Origin: Glycomyces sp. TRM65418
GTDB taxonomy: Bacteria; Actinomycetota; Actinomycetes; Mycobacteriales; Micromonosporaceae
Direction of reading: 5' to 3'
Assembly (NCBI RefSeq): GCF_019710475.1
Contig: NZ_JAJFAX010000001.1
Coordinates: forward strand, 248,001-312,000
DNA: 64,000 bases
Of this stretch, positions 56,091 to 64,000 are shown piece after piece (the first letter of the stretch is position 1; the number at the start of each line of letters is the position of its first letter). The notes below the pieces were generated by a model. That model made no database searches and had not been told where the DNA came from. It saw only the letters and a list, made by a program, of their open reading frames with translations. A program made the translations under genes and the position numbers.

Positions 56091-56333
56091 TGCTCTGCCT
56101 CCAAGTGTTCGGTGTCACCCGAATACTACTAGCCGGTAACTTCCGGGGGAAGCCCGCTCGGCCCGACACTCCGGATTCCTTGCTGAACGGAAGCTGAGAG
56201 CCCGTCCAGAACTCGCGTGGAAACGATCGCGAACCCTTTCAGCGGCACAAACGGTGCAATAGGCTGGCCGGGCGATCGAAACGCGGCACGCGGGCAACCG
56301 AAGCGCGCCCGCACGAGTACTTAGGAGCGGTGG

Positions 56334-57095
56334 ATGACTTCGACCAGCGGGCCGGCCGGGGCCACACCGCCTGCGGTGCCGCTCCGGGGAGACGGGTCCC
56401 CGGCGCGCCTCCTCGTCGTCGACGACGAGGAGAGCCTGGCCGATCTGCTGGTCGAAGCCCTCTCGTTCCAGGGGTACGAGGTCACCGCCGCCCGCTCGGG
56501 CACCGAGGCGCTCACCGCCGTCGAGGAGACGCGCCCCGACCTGGTGATCCTCGACGTGAACATGCCCGGACTCGACGGCTTCAGCGTGGCCGACCGGCTG
56601 CGCGCCTCGGGCGACGAGACCCCCATCATCTTCCTGACCGCGCGGACCGCGCCCGACGACCTGCGCGACGGCTTCGGCTCCGGCGGCGACGACTACCTGA
56701 TGAAGCCGTTCCGGCTCGAAGAGCTGTCGCTGCGCGTCTCGGCGGTGCTGCGCCGCACCCTCGGCAAGGAGTCGGCCTCCTCGCGCGGGAACGACACGGT
56801 CGCCGTGGCCGACCTCCTCCTCGACCTCGCCGCCCACCAGGTGACGCGCGGGGGCAGGACGATCGACCTCTCCCCCACCGAGTTCCGGCTGCTGCGGTAC
56901 CTGGCGGCGAACACCGGCCGCGTCGTGTCCAAATCGGAGCTGCTGCGGCAGGTGTGGGGCTACGACTTCGAGACCGAGTCGAGCCTGGCCGAGACCTACG
57001 TGTTCTACCTGCGCCGCAAGCTCGACAAGCTCGGGCCGCGCCTCATCCACACCGTCCGGGGCGTCGGCTACATGCTGCGCCCGCCGCAGGGATAG
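56334..57095 (+). CDS. OmpR/PhoB-family response regulator
   Basis: 253 residues. Receiver domain from about 24 with VVDDEES, phospho-acceptor Asp74 (LDVNMPGL) and Lys in LMKPFRLEE. The winged-helix DNA-binding domain at about 155-250 has LSPTEFRLLRYLA and RRKLDKLGPRLIHTVRGVGY. ATG at 56334 follows AGGAGCGG. It lies three bases before its histidine kinase gene. It resembles actinobacterial TcrX/PrrA-type regulators. Confidence 0.95.
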   Translation: MTSTSGPAGATPPAVPLRGDGSPARLLVVDDEESLADLLVEALSFQGYEVTAARSGTEALTAVEETRPDLVILDVNMPGLDGFSVADRLRASGDETPIIFLTARTAPDDLRDGFGSGGDDYLMKPFRLEELSLRVSAVLRRTLGKESASSRGNDTVAVADLLLDLAAHQVTRGGRTIDLSPTEFRLLRYLAANTGRVVSKSELLRQVWGYDFETESSLAETYVFYLRRKLDKLGPRLIHTVRGVGYMLRPPQG

Positions 57096-57098
57096 TCC

Positions 57099-58484
57099 GT
57101 GGCCATCAGGACGAAGATCGCCGCGGCCATGGCGGTCCTGCTCATCGTGGCCGTGAGCATCATCGGTTTCGTCACGGTCCAGACCGTCTCGAACCACCTG
57201 ATCGACCAGGTGGACCACAAGCTGCGCGGGCTGATCGAGCAGGGCGGCATCCGCTCGGACCCCACCACTCCGGACCGCGTCCCCTACAACGAGTTCGCCG
57301 TCATGATCTTCGACGAGGGGGGCGAGTTCGTCCTCGCCGCCCCCGCCGGCTACAAGGCCGCCCCCTACTCGCTGCCCGACGTCGCCTCCCCGCCGAGCGA
57401 GAGCGGGTACTTCACGGTCGACAGCGCCGACGGCCGGATGACGTACCGGGCCGTGACGCTGGCCGACATCGACGCGACGGTCAACGACGTCGACGGGACT
57501 TACACCATCGTGGTCGCCACCTCGATGGAAGGCGTCGAGGCGACCTCCGCGACGCTGACCAAGACCGTGGTGATCACCGGCGTCGTCGTCGCCGCCATGG
57601 GGATCCTGGCCGCCTGGATCATCACCCGCCGCGGCCTGCGCGTGGTCGACCACATGGTCGCCGACGCCGAGACGGTCGCCTCCGGGCACATCGGCCACCG
57701 CATCACCGCCGCCGACCCGCACACCGAGATGGGCCGGCTCTCCTCGGCGCTCAACCGGATGGTCTCGCGCCTGACCGACGCGATCGCCGAACGGGACCGC
57801 CAGCACGGGCGGCTGCGGCAGTTCGTGGCCGACGCCGGGCACGAGCTGCGCACCCCGCTGACGGCCATCGGCGGCTACGTCCAGCTCTACCAGTCCGGCG
57901 CCGCCGCCCAAGGCGAGAAGCTCGACCGGGCCATGGACCGGATCGGCAGCGAGAACGCGCGACTGGCGAAGCTCGTCGACGACCTCATGGTCCTCTCGCG
58001 ACTCGACGAGGAGGTCGGCGGCGACCGCGAACTCGTCGAGCTCACCCAGCTCGCCCAGGACGCCGTGGACGACTCCGAGGTCGCCGACCCGACGCACCCC
58101 GTGACCCTCCATGCGGCGCAGGCGGTCACGGTCGTCGCCAACGAGGGGCAGCTCCGGCAGGTGCTCGTGAACCTCCTGACGAACGCCCGCGTCCACACCC
58201 CGTCCGGGACGGCCATCGACGTCTCGGTCGAGGTCGACCGCGGCTGGGCCGTCATGCGCGTCCGCGACCACGGGCCGGGCATCCCCGCCGAGCACCGCCA
58301 GAAGGTCTTCGACCGGTTCTACCGGGCCGATCCCTCGCGCTCGCGCGCCACCGGCGGCTCCGGCCTCGGACTGTCCATCGTGTCCTCGATCGTGGCCGCC
58401 CACGGCGGCCGGATCGACCTCGAGAGCGAAGAGGGCCAAGGCACCCGGATCGACGTGCGGCTGCCGGTCGCGCGCCTCGAATAA
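57099..58484 (+). CDS. HAMP-domain sensor histidine kinase
   Basis: 461 residues. Two membrane helices (about 8-28 and 156-176) enclose an extracellular sensor region. HAMP at about 178-230, HisKA with His248 in DAGHELRTPL, HATPase with NLLTNARVHTP, DHGPGIP and GGSGLGLSIV. GTG at 57099 starts right after the regulator stop. It phosphorylates the OmpR-type partner. The extracellular ligand is unknown. Confidence 0.95.
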   Translation: MAIRTKIAAAMAVLLIVAVSIIGFVTVQTVSNHLIDQVDHKLRGLIEQGGIRSDPTTPDRVPYNEFAVMIFDEGGEFVLAAPAGYKAAPYSLPDVASPPSESGYFTVDSADGRMTYRAVTLADIDATVNDVDGTYTIVVATSMEGVEATSATLTKTVVITGVVVAAMGILAAWIITRRGLRVVDHMVADAETVASGHIGHRITAADPHTEMGRLSSALNRMVSRLTDAIAERDRQHGRLRQFVADAGHELRTPLTAIGGYVQLYQSGAAAQGEKLDRAMDRIGSENARLAKLVDDLMVLSRLDEEVGGDRELVELTQLAQDAVDDSEVADPTHPVTLHAAQAVTVVANEGQLRQVLVNLLTNARVHTPSGTAIDVSVEVDRGWAVMRVRDHGPGIPAEHRQKVFDRFYRADPSRSRATGGSGLGLSIVSSIVAAHGGRIDLESEEGQGTRIDVRLPVARLE

Positions 58485-58644
58485 GCGGTCAAGGGAGCGG
58501 CCCGAGCGGTCCCGGGAGTGGCGCGCGTCGATGCCGCCGCCCTCGCTCGGTCTTCGCCGCGGTGGTCCTCGCCCTCGCGCCGCCGGGCCTGGCCGACGCC
58601 GGGATCCAGTCGGGCACGATCGCGTTCGCCGTGGAGTGCGGCGC

Positions 58645-59454
58645 TCAGGCCACGGCCGCGACCGGTGCCAGTGCCTTCGGGATGACCAAGGGCGTGCCGG
58701 TCTCGGGGTCGTCGATGATCCGGCACGGCAGGTCGAAGACCCGGTGCACGGTCTCGGCGGTGACGATCTCGGCCGGGGCGCCCTCGGCGACGACCGCGCC
58801 GTCGCGCATCGCGATGAGGTGCGTGGCGTAGCGCGCGGCCTGGTTGAGGTCGTGGAGCACCGCCACGAGGGTGCGGCCCTCGCGGTGGAGCTTCGCGCAC
58901 AGGTCGAGGACCTCGATCTGGTGCGTGATGTCGAGGAACGTGGTCGGCTCGTCCAGGAGCAGCAGCGGGGTCTGCTGCGCGAGGACCATCGCGATCCACA
59001 CGCGCTGGCGCTGACCGCCGGAGAGCTCGTCGACGCCGCGGCCGGCGAGCTCGGTGATGTCGGTGGCGGCCATGGCCTCGGCCACGACCTCCTCGTCCCG
59101 GTGCGACCACTGGCGCAGGATCCCCTGGTGCGGGTACCGGCCGCGGGCCACGAGGTCGGCGACGGTGATCCCGTCGGGCGCGACCGGGGACTGCGGCAGC
59201 AGGCCGAGGCGGCGAGCGACGGCGCGGGTGGGCTGGGAGTGGATGTCCTTGCCGTCGAGCAGGACGTGCCCGGCGGTGGGCTTGAGCATGCGCGCCAAGG
59301 CCTTCAGGAGGGTCGACTTGCCGCAGGCGTTGGGGCCGAGGATGACGGTGAACTCCCCTTCGGGGACGTCCACGTTCAGTCCTTCGCTGATGGCGACGCG
59401 GCCGTATCCGATCGTGGCGTCCTGCACCTGGAGCGGACTCTGCGATGCGGTCAA
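58645..59454 (-). CDS. Siderophore ABC transporter ATP-binding protein (FepC-like)
   Basis: 269 residues. Walker A GPNACGKSTLLK, signature LSGGQRQR, Walker B LLLLDEPTTFLD, and H-loop VLHDLNQAARY. It powers ferric-siderophore import with the two permeases upstream. TTG at 59454 overlaps the permease stop by four bases. The operon is permease 2, permease 1, ATPase, read leftward from the iron box at 61611-61629. Confidence 0.95.
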   Translation of the reverse strand: MTASQSPLQVQDATIGYGRVAISEGLNVDVPEGEFTVILGPNACGKSTLLKALARMLKPTAGHVLLDGKDIHSQPTRAVARRLGLLPQSPVAPDGITVADLVARGRYPHQGILRQWSHRDEEVVAEAMAATDITELAGRGVDELSGGQRQRVWIAMVLAQQTPLLLLDEPTTFLDITHQIEVLDLCAKLHREGRTLVAVLHDLNQAARYATHLIAMRDGAVVAEGAPAEIVTAETVHRVFDLPCRIIDDPETGTPLVIPKALAPVAAVA

Positions 59455-60515
59455 GACATGACCCCCTTCTTGCGGTGAGCGATGAGCAGCCAGATGAGGT
59501 AGGCGCCGCCGACCACGCCGGTGACGACCCCGGTCGGCAGTTGGCGGTCGCCGATCCCGGCCACCGCGACCGCGTCGGCCGCGGTGACGATGAGCGCGCC
59601 GATGATCGCGGCGACCGTGAAGCTGCGGGTCGAACCGGTGAGCCTGGCGGCGATGTGCGGGGCGGCGAGCGCGACGAACGCGAGCGGCCCGGAGACGGCG
59701 ACGGCCCCGGCGGTCAGCACCGAGGCGACCACGAGCGCGACGACGCGGGTGCCGGTGACGCCGACGCCCAGGCCCGTCGCGGTGGCCTCGCCGAGGCGCA
59801 GCGCGTCCAGGCCCCGGGAGAGGAGCACGATCGCGAGCACTCCGGCGGCCAGGACGAACGCCACGGTCCGGGCCTGCTCCCAGTCGCGGCCCGAGAGGTC
59901 GCCGGTGAGCCAGTAGACCGCGCGGAACGCGTCCACGATGGTGGTCCGGGTGAGCAGGTAGCCGTTGATCCCGGCGAGGATCGCGGCGACGCCGATGCCC
60001 ACGAGCACGAGCCGGTACCCGGACGGGTCGCCGCCGCGGGTGAGCGACCAGATGAGCATCCCCGTCGCGAGCGCGCCGATCGCGGCGAACGCGGCGGTGA
60101 CCTGGAGGCCCGCGTCGGTGAGGACGATCGCGATGAGCGCGCCGGACGTCGCGCCCTGAGTGAGGCCGAGGATGTCGGGGCTGCCGAGGGCGTTGCGGGT
60201 GAGGTTCTGGAACAGGGCCCCGGCCAGGCCCATGCACGCCCCGACGGCCAGGCCCGTGGCGAGGCGCGGCAGGCGCAGGGTCCAGAGGATGAACTCGTCG
60301 CCCTTGGTGCCTTCACCGATCAGGGCGGCCCAGACGCGTTCGAGGCCGAGCGCGGTCGAACCGGTCGCGGCCGACCACATGGCGATCGCGACGAGCGCGG
60401 CGAGCGAGCCGAGGATCGCGGCGAGCGTGCGGTGGCGCAACCGGATCGAGTAGCCGCCCGCGCGGACGACCGTGGCGCGACCGCCGGGCCGGAGGGGAGT
60501 CGACACCGTGGTCAC
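59451..60515 (-). CDS. FecCD-family siderophore permease 1
   Basis: 354 residues, about nine to ten membrane helices. Family marks are LRLPRLATGLAVGACMGLAGAL and the NxLxSPDILGLTQGA loop, with SGPLAFVALAAPHIAARLTG contacting the ATPase. GTG at 60515 overlaps the stop of permease 2. Forms the heterodimeric channel for ferric siderophores. Confidence 0.94.
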   Translation of the reverse strand: MTTVSTPLRPGGRATVVRAGGYSIRLRHRTLAAILGSLAALVAIAMWSAATGSTALGLERVWAALIGEGTKGDEFILWTLRLPRLATGLAVGACMGLAGALFQNLTRNALGSPDILGLTQGATSGALIAIVLTDAGLQVTAAFAAIGALATGMLIWSLTRGGDPSGYRLVLVGIGVAAILAGINGYLLTRTTIVDAFRAVYWLTGDLSGRDWEQARTVAFVLAAGVLAIVLLSRGLDALRLGEATATGLGVGVTGTRVVALVVASVLTAGAVAVSGPLAFVALAAPHIAARLTGSTRSFTVAAIIGALIVTAADAVAVAGIGDRQLPTGVVTGVVGGAYLIWLLIAHRKKGVMS

Positions 60516-61579
60516 AGGCGGGCCACCTTCCTGCGGCTGACGAGGTAGAGGAAGAACGGGCCGCCCGCGACGGCGCAGACGATGCCGACCTGGACTTCGG
60601 CGGGCCGGGCGACGACGCGGCCGAGCACGTCGGCGGCCATGAGGAACGCCGCGCCCGAGAGCATCGAGTACGGCAGGACCCAGTTCTGGTCCGGTCCGGT
60701 GAAGGCCCGCACCACGTGCGGGACGACGAGGCCGACGAAGACGATCGGACCGCACACGGCCGTGGCCGTCCCGGCCAGGACGGTGATGACCGTGATGCCG
60801 GCGACGCGCAGGACCCGCGGGTCCACGCCCAGGCCGGTCGCGGTCGCGTCGCCGAGGGCGAGGGCGTTCAGCGGGCGGGCGAGCAGGACGCCGATGAAGG
60901 CGGCGCCGCCGATGAGGAGCACGACCGGGACCATCGGGGCGACATGGGCGTTCACGAGCGAGCCGACCGACCAGAACCGCATCTGCTCCAGGGTGGCCGC
61001 GTCCATGAGCTGGATCGCCGAGACGTACGCGTACCCGGCGGCGGTGACCGCGGCGCCGGCCAGCGCGAGCCTCGCGGGGGTCGCGCCGGCGGCCCCCGCG
61101 ATGAGGTAGCAGCCGACGGCGGCGACCGCGGCGCCGACGAAGGCGAAGCCGATGGTCTCGCCGAATCCGAAGGAGCCCAGGAAGAACGAGGCGGTCACGA
61201 CGGCGGCGGCGGCGCCGGTGTTGACGCCGAGGAGGCCCGGGTCGGCGAGGGGGTTGCGGGTCATGGCCTGCATGAGCGCCCCGGCGAGGCCGAGGGCGGC
61301 CCCGGCGGCGAGGCCGAGGACGGTGCGCGGCAGGCGCAGTTCGGTGACGACCGGGTAGGACTCGGAGGTCGCGTCGGTGAGCCCGGCCCAGACCTGGCCG
61401 AGGTCCATCGCGCGGGAGCCGACGGCGATGCTGAGGACCGTCAGGACGGCCAGCGCGGCGACGAGGGCGAGGAGACCCAGGAGGCGGCGAGCCATGGGCG
61501 AGCGGGGGACGGACTCGCCTGCGACCCTTGGCGAGTCGAGCGTCGGGGCCGGCACCCTGGCGCTGTGGGCGGTTGACAA
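60512..61579 (-). CDS. FecCD-family siderophore permease 2
   Basis: 355 residues with a long N-terminal tail, then nine to ten helices. LRLPRTVLGLAAGAALGLAGAL and NPLADPGLLGVNTGAA are the family signatures, and VCGPIVFVGLVVPHVVRAF is the coupling region. TTG at 61579 begins LSTAHSARVP after GGAG. It is the first gene of the leftward importer operon, 32 bases from the iron box. Confidence 0.93.
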   Translation of the reverse strand: MSTAHSARVPAPTLDSPRVAGESVPRSPMARRLLGLLALVAALAVLTVLSIAVGSRAMDLGQVWAGLTDATSESYPVVTELRLPRTVLGLAAGAALGLAGALMQAMTRNPLADPGLLGVNTGAAAAVVTASFFLGSFGFGETIGFAFVGAAVAAVGCYLIAGAAGATPARLALAGAAVTAAGYAYVSAIQLMDAATLEQMRFWSVGSLVNAHVAPMVPVVLLIGGAAFIGVLLARPLNALALGDATATGLGVDPRVLRVAGITVITVLAGTATAVCGPIVFVGLVVPHVVRAFTGPDQNWVLPYSMLSGAAFLMAADVLGRVVARPAEVQVGIVCAVAGGPFFLYLVSRRKVARL

Positions 61580-61610
61580 GTGCGATCTCCGGAGGGATAG
61601 TGGCTGCGGT

Positions 61611-61629
61611 TTTGTTTAGGCTAACCTAA
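61611..61629. promoter_or_regulatory. DtxR/IdeR-type iron box, divergent importer promoter
   Basis: TTTGTTTAGGCTAACCTAA matches the 19-base consensus TTAGGTTAGGCTAACCTAA at 17 of 19 positions. It lies between the permease operon and the divergent binding-protein gene and can repress both when iron is plentiful. Confidence 0.88.
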
Positions 61630-61675
61630 CCGCGATCGCCCCGCTACGATCCCTCACCTTCTGAAGGAGTTCCCC

Positions 61676-62743
61676 GTGCCACTTCACGCTCGTCCCCCCG
61701 CCCCGGGCCGCCTCTCCCGCCGCGGCCTGTTCGCGGTCGGCGGCGGCCTCGGCGCCGCCTCCGTGCTGGCCGCCTGCGGCCCGGACGCGGATGCCGGGGA
61801 CGAGGACGGCGGCGCGTCGGGGTCGTTCTCCTTCGTCGACGAGCGCGACCAGACCGCCGTCGAGCTCGACCGGATCCCGAGCACGGTGGTCGCCTTCACC
61901 GGCCTGGGCGCCGCACTGTACGACTACGGGGTCGAGGTCGCGGCCGTGTTCGGGCCGACGACGCTCGCCGGCGGGTCCCCCGACATCCAGGCCGGGCGGA
62001 TGCCCGTCGACGGGCTCACCGTCCTGGGCAACGCCTGGGGCGAGTTCGACGTCGAGCAGTACGCGCAGCTGAACCCCGAACTCCTCGTCTCCCACTACTA
62101 CGACGGCTTCGACCTGTGGTTCGTGCCCGAGGAGCGCCTTGAGGAGGTCGAGTCGCTCGCACCGGGCATCGGCATCGAGGTCTCCCAGCCCGCATTGGAC
62201 CAGATCATCGACCGCCACGCGGCCCTCGCCCAAGCGCTCGGAGCGGATCTCAGCTCCGACGAGAACGTCGCGGGGATCGAGCGCTTCGGCGCGGCGATGG
62301 CGTCGATCTCGGATGACTACTTCGAAGTCCAGATGTCCACCGGCCATGAGTACAAGGCGATGGCCGTCGGCGCGTGGCCCGACGGCCTGTACGTCGCCGA
62401 CCCCTCCGCCTTCAACCTGCTCGCGAAGAGCGTCGAACTCGGGGTCGACTTCGTCGTTCCGGAAAACCCCGACCAGAACGGCTACTGGGAGCTCCTCTCC
62501 TGGGAGAACGTCGACAAGTACGAGGCGGACGTGATCTTCCTGGACCGGCGCACCGGCAACATCCCGGCCGAGGAGCTGCTCGCCGAGTACCCGACCTGGG
62601 CGGCGCTTCCGGCCGTCGCAGCCGGGCAGGTGTACAGCTGGAATGCCGAGCCGGTGTACTCGCATGTCGGCGGCGCGGTCGAACTCGAGGCGATCGCGGA
62701 AGGGCTCGCGACCGGGAGGCCGCTCCGCTTCCTGAACGACTGA
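61676..62743 (+). CDS. Ferric-siderophore-binding lipoprotein 1 (FecB/BtuF fold)
   Basis: 355 residues. A Tat-type lipoprotein signal with Arg15-Arg16 and lipobox LAAC (Cys34). The two-lobe binding domain has VVAFTGLGAALYDYGV and LNPELLVSHYY. It delivers the ferric siderophore to the FecCD permeases. GTG at 61676 follows GAAGGAG. It is divergent from the permease operon and shares its iron box. A second, related binding protein follows, so two siderophores may be served. Confidence 0.92.
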   Translation: MPLHARPPAPGRLSRRGLFAVGGGLGAASVLAACGPDADAGDEDGGASGSFSFVDERDQTAVELDRIPSTVVAFTGLGAALYDYGVEVAAVFGPTTLAGGSPDIQAGRMPVDGLTVLGNAWGEFDVEQYAQLNPELLVSHYYDGFDLWFVPEERLEEVESLAPGIGIEVSQPALDQIIDRHAALAQALGADLSSDENVAGIERFGAAMASISDDYFEVQMSTGHEYKAMAVGAWPDGLYVADPSAFNLLAKSVELGVDFVVPENPDQNGYWELLSWENVDKYEADVIFLDRRTGNIPAEELLAEYPTWAALPAVAAGQVYSWNAEPVYSHVGGAVELEAIAEGLATGRPLRFLND

Positions 62744-62793
62744 GCAGTGGCCGGCGCCACGCGACGACCCCAGTTCATCAAGCCCGGATCCGT

Positions 62794-62812
62794 TTAGGTT
62801 AGCCTAACCTCC
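62794..62812. promoter_or_regulatory. DtxR/IdeR-type iron box of the second binding-protein gene
   Basis: TTAGGTTAGCCTAACCTCC matches the 19-base box at 17 of 19 positions under the S (G/C) centre. It lies 69 bases upstream of the ATG at 62882. Confidence 0.88.
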
Positions 62813-62881
62813 ATTCGGTCGGGCCGCGCCCGCGGACGGTTCCGACCCGGCCCTCACCTGCCCTTCGACAAGGAGACACAC

Positions 62882-63919
62882 ATGGCTTTCGATGCCGACA
62901 GCGTCAAGTTCGGCCGACGCGGCCTGCTCGCGGGCGGTGGCGCCCTCGGCCTCACGGGCGCGCTCGCCGCCTGCGGCGCGGGCGACGACGAGGACGGCGG
63001 CAGCGCCGAGCGGACCGACCCCTGGTCCTTCACCGACGACCAGCCGGCCACGGTCGAGCTCCCCGCCACCCCCACCAAGATCGTCGCGTTCACCGGCATG
63101 GCCGCCGCGCTGTACGACTTCGGCATCGAGGTCCCGGCCGTCTTCGGCCCCACCACCAACGAGGACGGCACCGCCACCAGCCAGGCCGGGAACCTCCCCG
63201 TCGCCGACCTGGAGGTCTTCGGCAACGTCTTCGGCGAGTTCGACGTCGAGGCCTACGCCGCCTGGGGCCCCGAAGTGCTCATGACGCACTACTACTACGA
63301 CCCGGCGACCCTCTGGTACGTGCCCGAGGAGCGCAAGGACGAGATCACGAGCCTCGCCGAGGTCACCGCCCTCAACGTGGACGACGGCGCGAACACGCTC
63401 GACCAGATCATCGGCCGGCACGCCGAACTGGCCGAGTCCCTCGGCGCCGACCTCGCCTCCGAGTCCAACGCCGCCAACAAGGAGCGCTACGACGCGGCCG
63501 TCGAGGCCCTCCGGGAGGCCGCCGCCGCGAACCCGGTGACCGTGCTCGCCTGCTCGGCCGCCGCCGAGACGTTCTACGCCTCGAACCCGGCCATGGGCAA
63601 CGACATGCGGTTCTTCACCGAGCTGGGCGTCGACTTCGTCGTCCCCGACGCGCTCGACGAGTCCACCGGCGGCTACTACGAGACCCTCTCGTGGGAGAAC
63701 GCCGACAAGTACCCCGCCGACATCCTCTTCCTCGACTCGCGCGTCCAGGCCCTCCAGCCGGAGGCGCTCACCGACTTCCCCACCTGGAACGCGCTCCCGG
63801 CCGTCCAGGAAGGCCAGATCGTCGGCTGGGAGGCCGAGCCGATGTACGGCTACGGTCTCGCCGCCGCCTCCATCGAGGCCCTCGCCGAGGCGATCACGAA
63901 CGCGAAGAAGCTGTCCTAG
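62882..63919 (+). CDS. Ferric-siderophore-binding lipoprotein 2
   Basis: 345 residues, paralogue of the preceding binding protein. Twin arginines at 12-13 (KFGRRGLLAGGG) and lipobox LAAC (Cys31). Binding-domain blocks match the neighbour: IVAFTGMAAALYDFGI, FGEFDVEAYAAW, YETLSWENADKYPADI. ATG at 62882 has AAGGAG upstream. It is under its own iron box, so it can be expressed separately from copy 1. Confidence 0.92.
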   Translation: MAFDADSVKFGRRGLLAGGGALGLTGALAACGAGDDEDGGSAERTDPWSFTDDQPATVELPATPTKIVAFTGMAAALYDFGIEVPAVFGPTTNEDGTATSQAGNLPVADLEVFGNVFGEFDVEAYAAWGPEVLMTHYYYDPATLWYVPEERKDEITSLAEVTALNVDDGANTLDQIIGRHAELAESLGADLASESNAANKERYDAAVEALREAAAANPVTVLACSAAAETFYASNPAMGNDMRFFTELGVDFVVPDALDESTGGYYETLSWENADKYPADILFLDSRVQALQPEALTDFPTWNALPAVQEGQIVGWEAEPMYGYGLAAASIEALAEAITNAKKLS

Positions 63920-63956
63920 CGGCTTCGAGAGACCGCAGCTGAAGAACGCCGAGTGA

Positions 63957-63988
63957 GAAAGGGCGGGCCCTCGCGGACCCGCCCTTTC
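63957..63988. terminator. Terminator after the second binding-protein gene
   Basis: GAAAGGGCGGG (63957-63967) pairs with CCCGCCCTTTC (63978-63988), 11 bp, 38 bases after the stop. Confidence 0.85.
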
Positions 63989-64000
63989 GCCTGCTCGCTC

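Noticed and set aside
58545-58645. A signal-peptide-like reading (VFAAVVLALAPPGLADA) downstream of the HAMP kinase
   Set aside because: No start with a ribosome site, and the frame then runs antisense through the ABC ATPase; at most a remnant.

Overview
The window is chromosomal DNA of a high-GC Gram-positive actinomycete. The base composition and strong GC3 bias, a phosphatidylinositol-mannoside gene set (pgsA, acyltransferase, pimA), a likely F420-type/LLM flavin enzyme, a Streptomyces-subtilisin-inhibitor-like secreted protein, DtxR/IdeR-type iron boxes and many leaderless genes all point there. Genus cannot be fixed from the sequence alone. A Glycomycetales- or Micromonosporales-like actinomycete would fit.

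Layout. 1-4426 holds glutamate synthase large subunit (3' end missing). 4780-9087 holds two proline-rich one-pass membrane proteins sharing a four-cysteine extracellular module, then an ECF41-type sigma factor and a flavoprotein oxidoreductase. 9218-42000 is a stretched version of the conserved actinobacterial block known from Mycobacterium tuberculosis Rv2580c-Rv2614c: hisS, MBL hydrolase, cyclophilin, relA, secFD-yajC, ruvBAC, yebC, pdxT, pdxS, pimA, acyltransferase, pgsA, HIT, thrS. Islands of accessory genes interrupt it: an LLM oxidoreductase/TreS-like pair, a flavin monooxygenase, a small stress-like protein, an MFS pump, an inactive-looking hydrolase with a phosphoribosyltransferase, a protease inhibitor and a cation/proton antiporter. 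apt, usually found after relA, is not there.

42100-56100 is accessory. It starts with a compact merR plus 30-residue cysteine-rich peptide operon, which looks like a metal-sensing/metal-sequestering unit and is the most interesting item in the window. It continues with a quinone oxidoreductase, a ferredoxin-NADP-reductase-like flavoprotein, a PhoX-like phosphatase, GDP-mannose dehydratase, tandem aldo/keto reductases, two alpha/beta hydrolases, a GAF-histidine kinase/LuxR-type regulator pair, an SDR translationally coupled to a divergent QueA-like protein, and another SDR. 56334-58484 is an OmpR/HAMP-kinase two-component system. 58645-63919 is a siderophore (FecCD-type) ABC importer with two divergent/adjacent Tat-lipoprotein binding proteins. 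Two 17-of-19 matches to the DtxR/IdeR iron box lie in the two relevant intergenic regions.

Gene starts. Many genes here have a TAnnnT -10 hexamer placed 6-8 bases before the start codon and no Shine-Dalgarno sequence, so they are probably translated from leaderless mRNAs. This was used to choose several starts (34956, 50970, 52873). No rRNA, tRNA, CRISPR array, insertion sequence or phage gene was seen.
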